DNA of 64,000 bases from SHXO01 sp964523885. GTDB taxonomy: Bacteria; Pseudomonadota; Gammaproteobacteria; Burkholderiales; SHXO01. Made by a program: the position numbers and the translations under genes. Each line of letters opens with the position of its first letter. Positions within the stretch are counted from its first letter, which is position 1. Below the pieces are notes generated by a model. It made no database searches. It was not told the DNA's origin and saw only the letters and a list, made by a program, of their open reading frames with translations. Shown one piece after another: positions 63,176 through 64,000 of this stretch. The stretch lies in assembly GCA_964523885.1 (NCBI GenBank), contig CAZFYX010000087.1, positions 62,001 to 126,000 on the forward strand. Direction: 5' to 3'.

Positions 63176-63595
63176 TCAGACACCGGCCTTGGCCCCAACC
63201 CTTGCATCGAACTTCTCCCTGTCGATCACGAAGCGCTCGTGACGGCCTCTGGAGATCACGTCTATGCCGTCGTGCGCTTCGACGTCGAAGATGAGCTTTC
63301 TTCCGTCGACGGCGACCAGTTCGACCGTTGCCGTGACCTCGAGCCCAGGCGGCGTGGCGGCCTCGTGACTAACGTCTATGTGGGTGCCAACGGTCTGTTC
63401 CTTCGGCCAGTCGAGGTGTGGGTTGATCGCCTTCAGGCACGCCCACTCGAGGAAACCGACCAGGAACCCGGTGGCGAAGACTTCCGGCATTGCAGCGAAT
63501 TCTTCGGCCTCCGGATAGAGGGCGGGGACCGTTTTCGAGGGAGGCACCCTGAACTTGTGCTGGTACTTGATGCCGGGCTTGAGGGATTCTTTCAT
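63176..63595 (-). CDS. Thioesterase of the fluoroacetyl-CoA thioesterase (FlK) family
   Basis: A 139-residue hot-dog-fold thioesterase, the same length as FlK of Streptomyces cattleya. The FlK catalytic triad Thr42, Glu50, His76 aligns with Thr42 (VFATGF), Glu50 (FLEWAC) and His77 (VSHEAATPPG) here. The lid residue Phe36, which helps FlK choose fluoroacetyl-CoA, reads as Met36 (AAMPEVF), so specificity may be broader. Function in this organism is unknown; close relatives are scattered in bacteria that make no fluoroacetate. The gene has its own unit; a TATATT -10 lies upstream at 63709-63714. It ends 81 bp from the next minus-strand gene. Confidence 0.85.
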   Translation of the reverse strand: MKESLKPGIKYQHKFRVPPSKTVPALYPEAEEFAAMPEVFATGFLVGFLEWACLKAINPHLDWPKEQTVGTHIDVSHEAATPPGLEVTATVELVAVDGRKLIFDVEAHDGIDVISRGRHERFVIDREKFDARVGAKAGV

Positions 63596-63708
63596 TGTCT
63601 TCGTGAGGGGGCGATCACAAGATGGTCAACGTCGGCTGCAGCCAGAAGGGGATCCCGGCATCGGGCGAGCTGAATCCCACTCCCTGTACTGCCTCACCAC
63701 GCCAGGTG

Positions 63709-63714
63709 AATATA
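63709..63714 (-). promoter_or_regulatory. Extended -10 for the FlK-like thioesterase gene
   Basis: On the minus strand TGC-TATATT, an extended -10 with 5 of 6 core matches, about 110 bases before the thioesterase ATG. The 282 bp gap it lies in has lower GC than its surroundings and shows nothing else clear. Confidence 0.35.
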
Positions 63715-63877
63715 GCACCAGCTACTCCACCACTATGCTCCGGGAATCACTCTACCCGGGTCGGACGCACAGTGCGTGCCGGCTTCTGCCGCCCGGGATG
63801 ACCGGCGACACGCAACTCCAGCCGCGAACGCATCACCAGTCACCCCCTGGCTGGCCGCAATTGCCGGCCTGCCCCGC

Positions 63878-64000
63878 TCACTTGAATTTGTACTCCACCG
63901 CCGCCCAGAACGTCCTTGGCGGCAACGGATAGGCGTTGTAGCGCGTCTCGGTGAACGCGCTGCGCACGGCGTAGTTGTAGTACTCCTGGTCGAAGACATT
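63878..64000 (-). CDS. TonB-dependent receptor, C-terminal fragment
   Basis: The last 40 residues of a protein entering from the right edge. VFDQEYYNYAVRSAF and PRTFWAAVEYKFK are the final beta strands of a TonB-dependent outer-membrane barrel; FDQEYYNYA-type turns and RTFW-A-EYKF ends are typical of the xenobiotic/siderophore group. The terminal residue is Lys, with Phe one before it. No plug or TonB box is visible, so the ligand cannot be named. It is on the same strand as the thioesterase and separated by 282 bp. Confidence 0.75.
   Translation of the reverse strand, partial: NVFDQEYYNYAVRSAFTETRYNAYPLPPRTFWAAVEYKFK

Overview
The window reads as one piece of a GC-rich (visibly about two-thirds G+C or more) proteobacterial chromosome, most likely a betaproteobacterium of the Burkholderiales or a relative. 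The basis is a Bug/TctC-type periplasmic binding protein, the birA-coaX-SPOR gene order next to rfaE2, a YqjD/YqjE/YqjK trio, and many short, translationally coupled operons. I found no rRNA, tRNA, CRISPR array, transposase or prophage. Both ends cut through genes: a secreted protein at the left and a TonB-dependent receptor at the right.

Layout. 0-8.6 kb holds housekeeping and stress genes: a CarH-type B12 light-sensor repressor with a DUF2256 protein, a ferritin-like desaturase-type protein, rfaE2, an SbmA/YddA-type ABC exporter, birA-coaX-SPOR on the minus strand, a universal stress protein and MscS. 8.6-24.8 kb is mixed catabolism and envelope: a Bug protein coupled to an enolase-superfamily enzyme, the YqjDEK membrane-stress trio, an MFS transporter, a SoxYZ-like carrier with a second enolase-superfamily enzyme, an enoyl-CoA hydratase, threonine dehydratase, two surface or unknown proteins, a DUF4139 protein and a NarL-type two-component system. 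25.2-30.6 kb holds an isoquinoline-oxidoreductase-like molybdenum hydroxylase (iorAB), an amidase and a class II aldolase.

The centrepiece, 30.9-54.2 kb, is a large alpha-glucan/trehalose locus on the plus strand: glgB, glgE, treS-mak fusion, a mechanosensitive-channel-like membrane gene, glgC, glgX, treZ, a malQ-treY fusion, then a phospholipase-D/VTT fusion with an EEP phosphatase/nuclease, a DUF883-like membrane protein and a debranching-like glycosidase. Together they can interconvert trehalose, maltose-1-phosphate and branched alpha-glucan (TreS-Mak, GlgE, GlgB), trim the glucan (GlgX, MalQ) and release trehalose from its ends (TreY, TreZ). No glycogen synthase glgA is present here although glgC is. 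The membrane genes suggest coupling to osmotic or desiccation stress.

54.3-64 kb carries a metallophosphoesterase, glnS, an ATP-type group II phosphofructokinase, a serine hydrolase next to a protein with the full halohydrin-dehalogenase fingerprint, a MerR regulator with a perfect palindromic operator facing DUF2938/DUF2798 membrane genes, and a thioesterase that matches the fluoroacetyl-CoA thioesterase family.

Beyond genes, the most unusual signals are two related 100-125 bp inverted-repeat elements whose arms differ by matched changes, and arrays of GTCAC-type motifs with a period near 13 bp around a lipoprotein gene and at the amidase stop codon. All calls were made by reading the sequence; no database search was run, and family names rest on recognised motifs and lengths.
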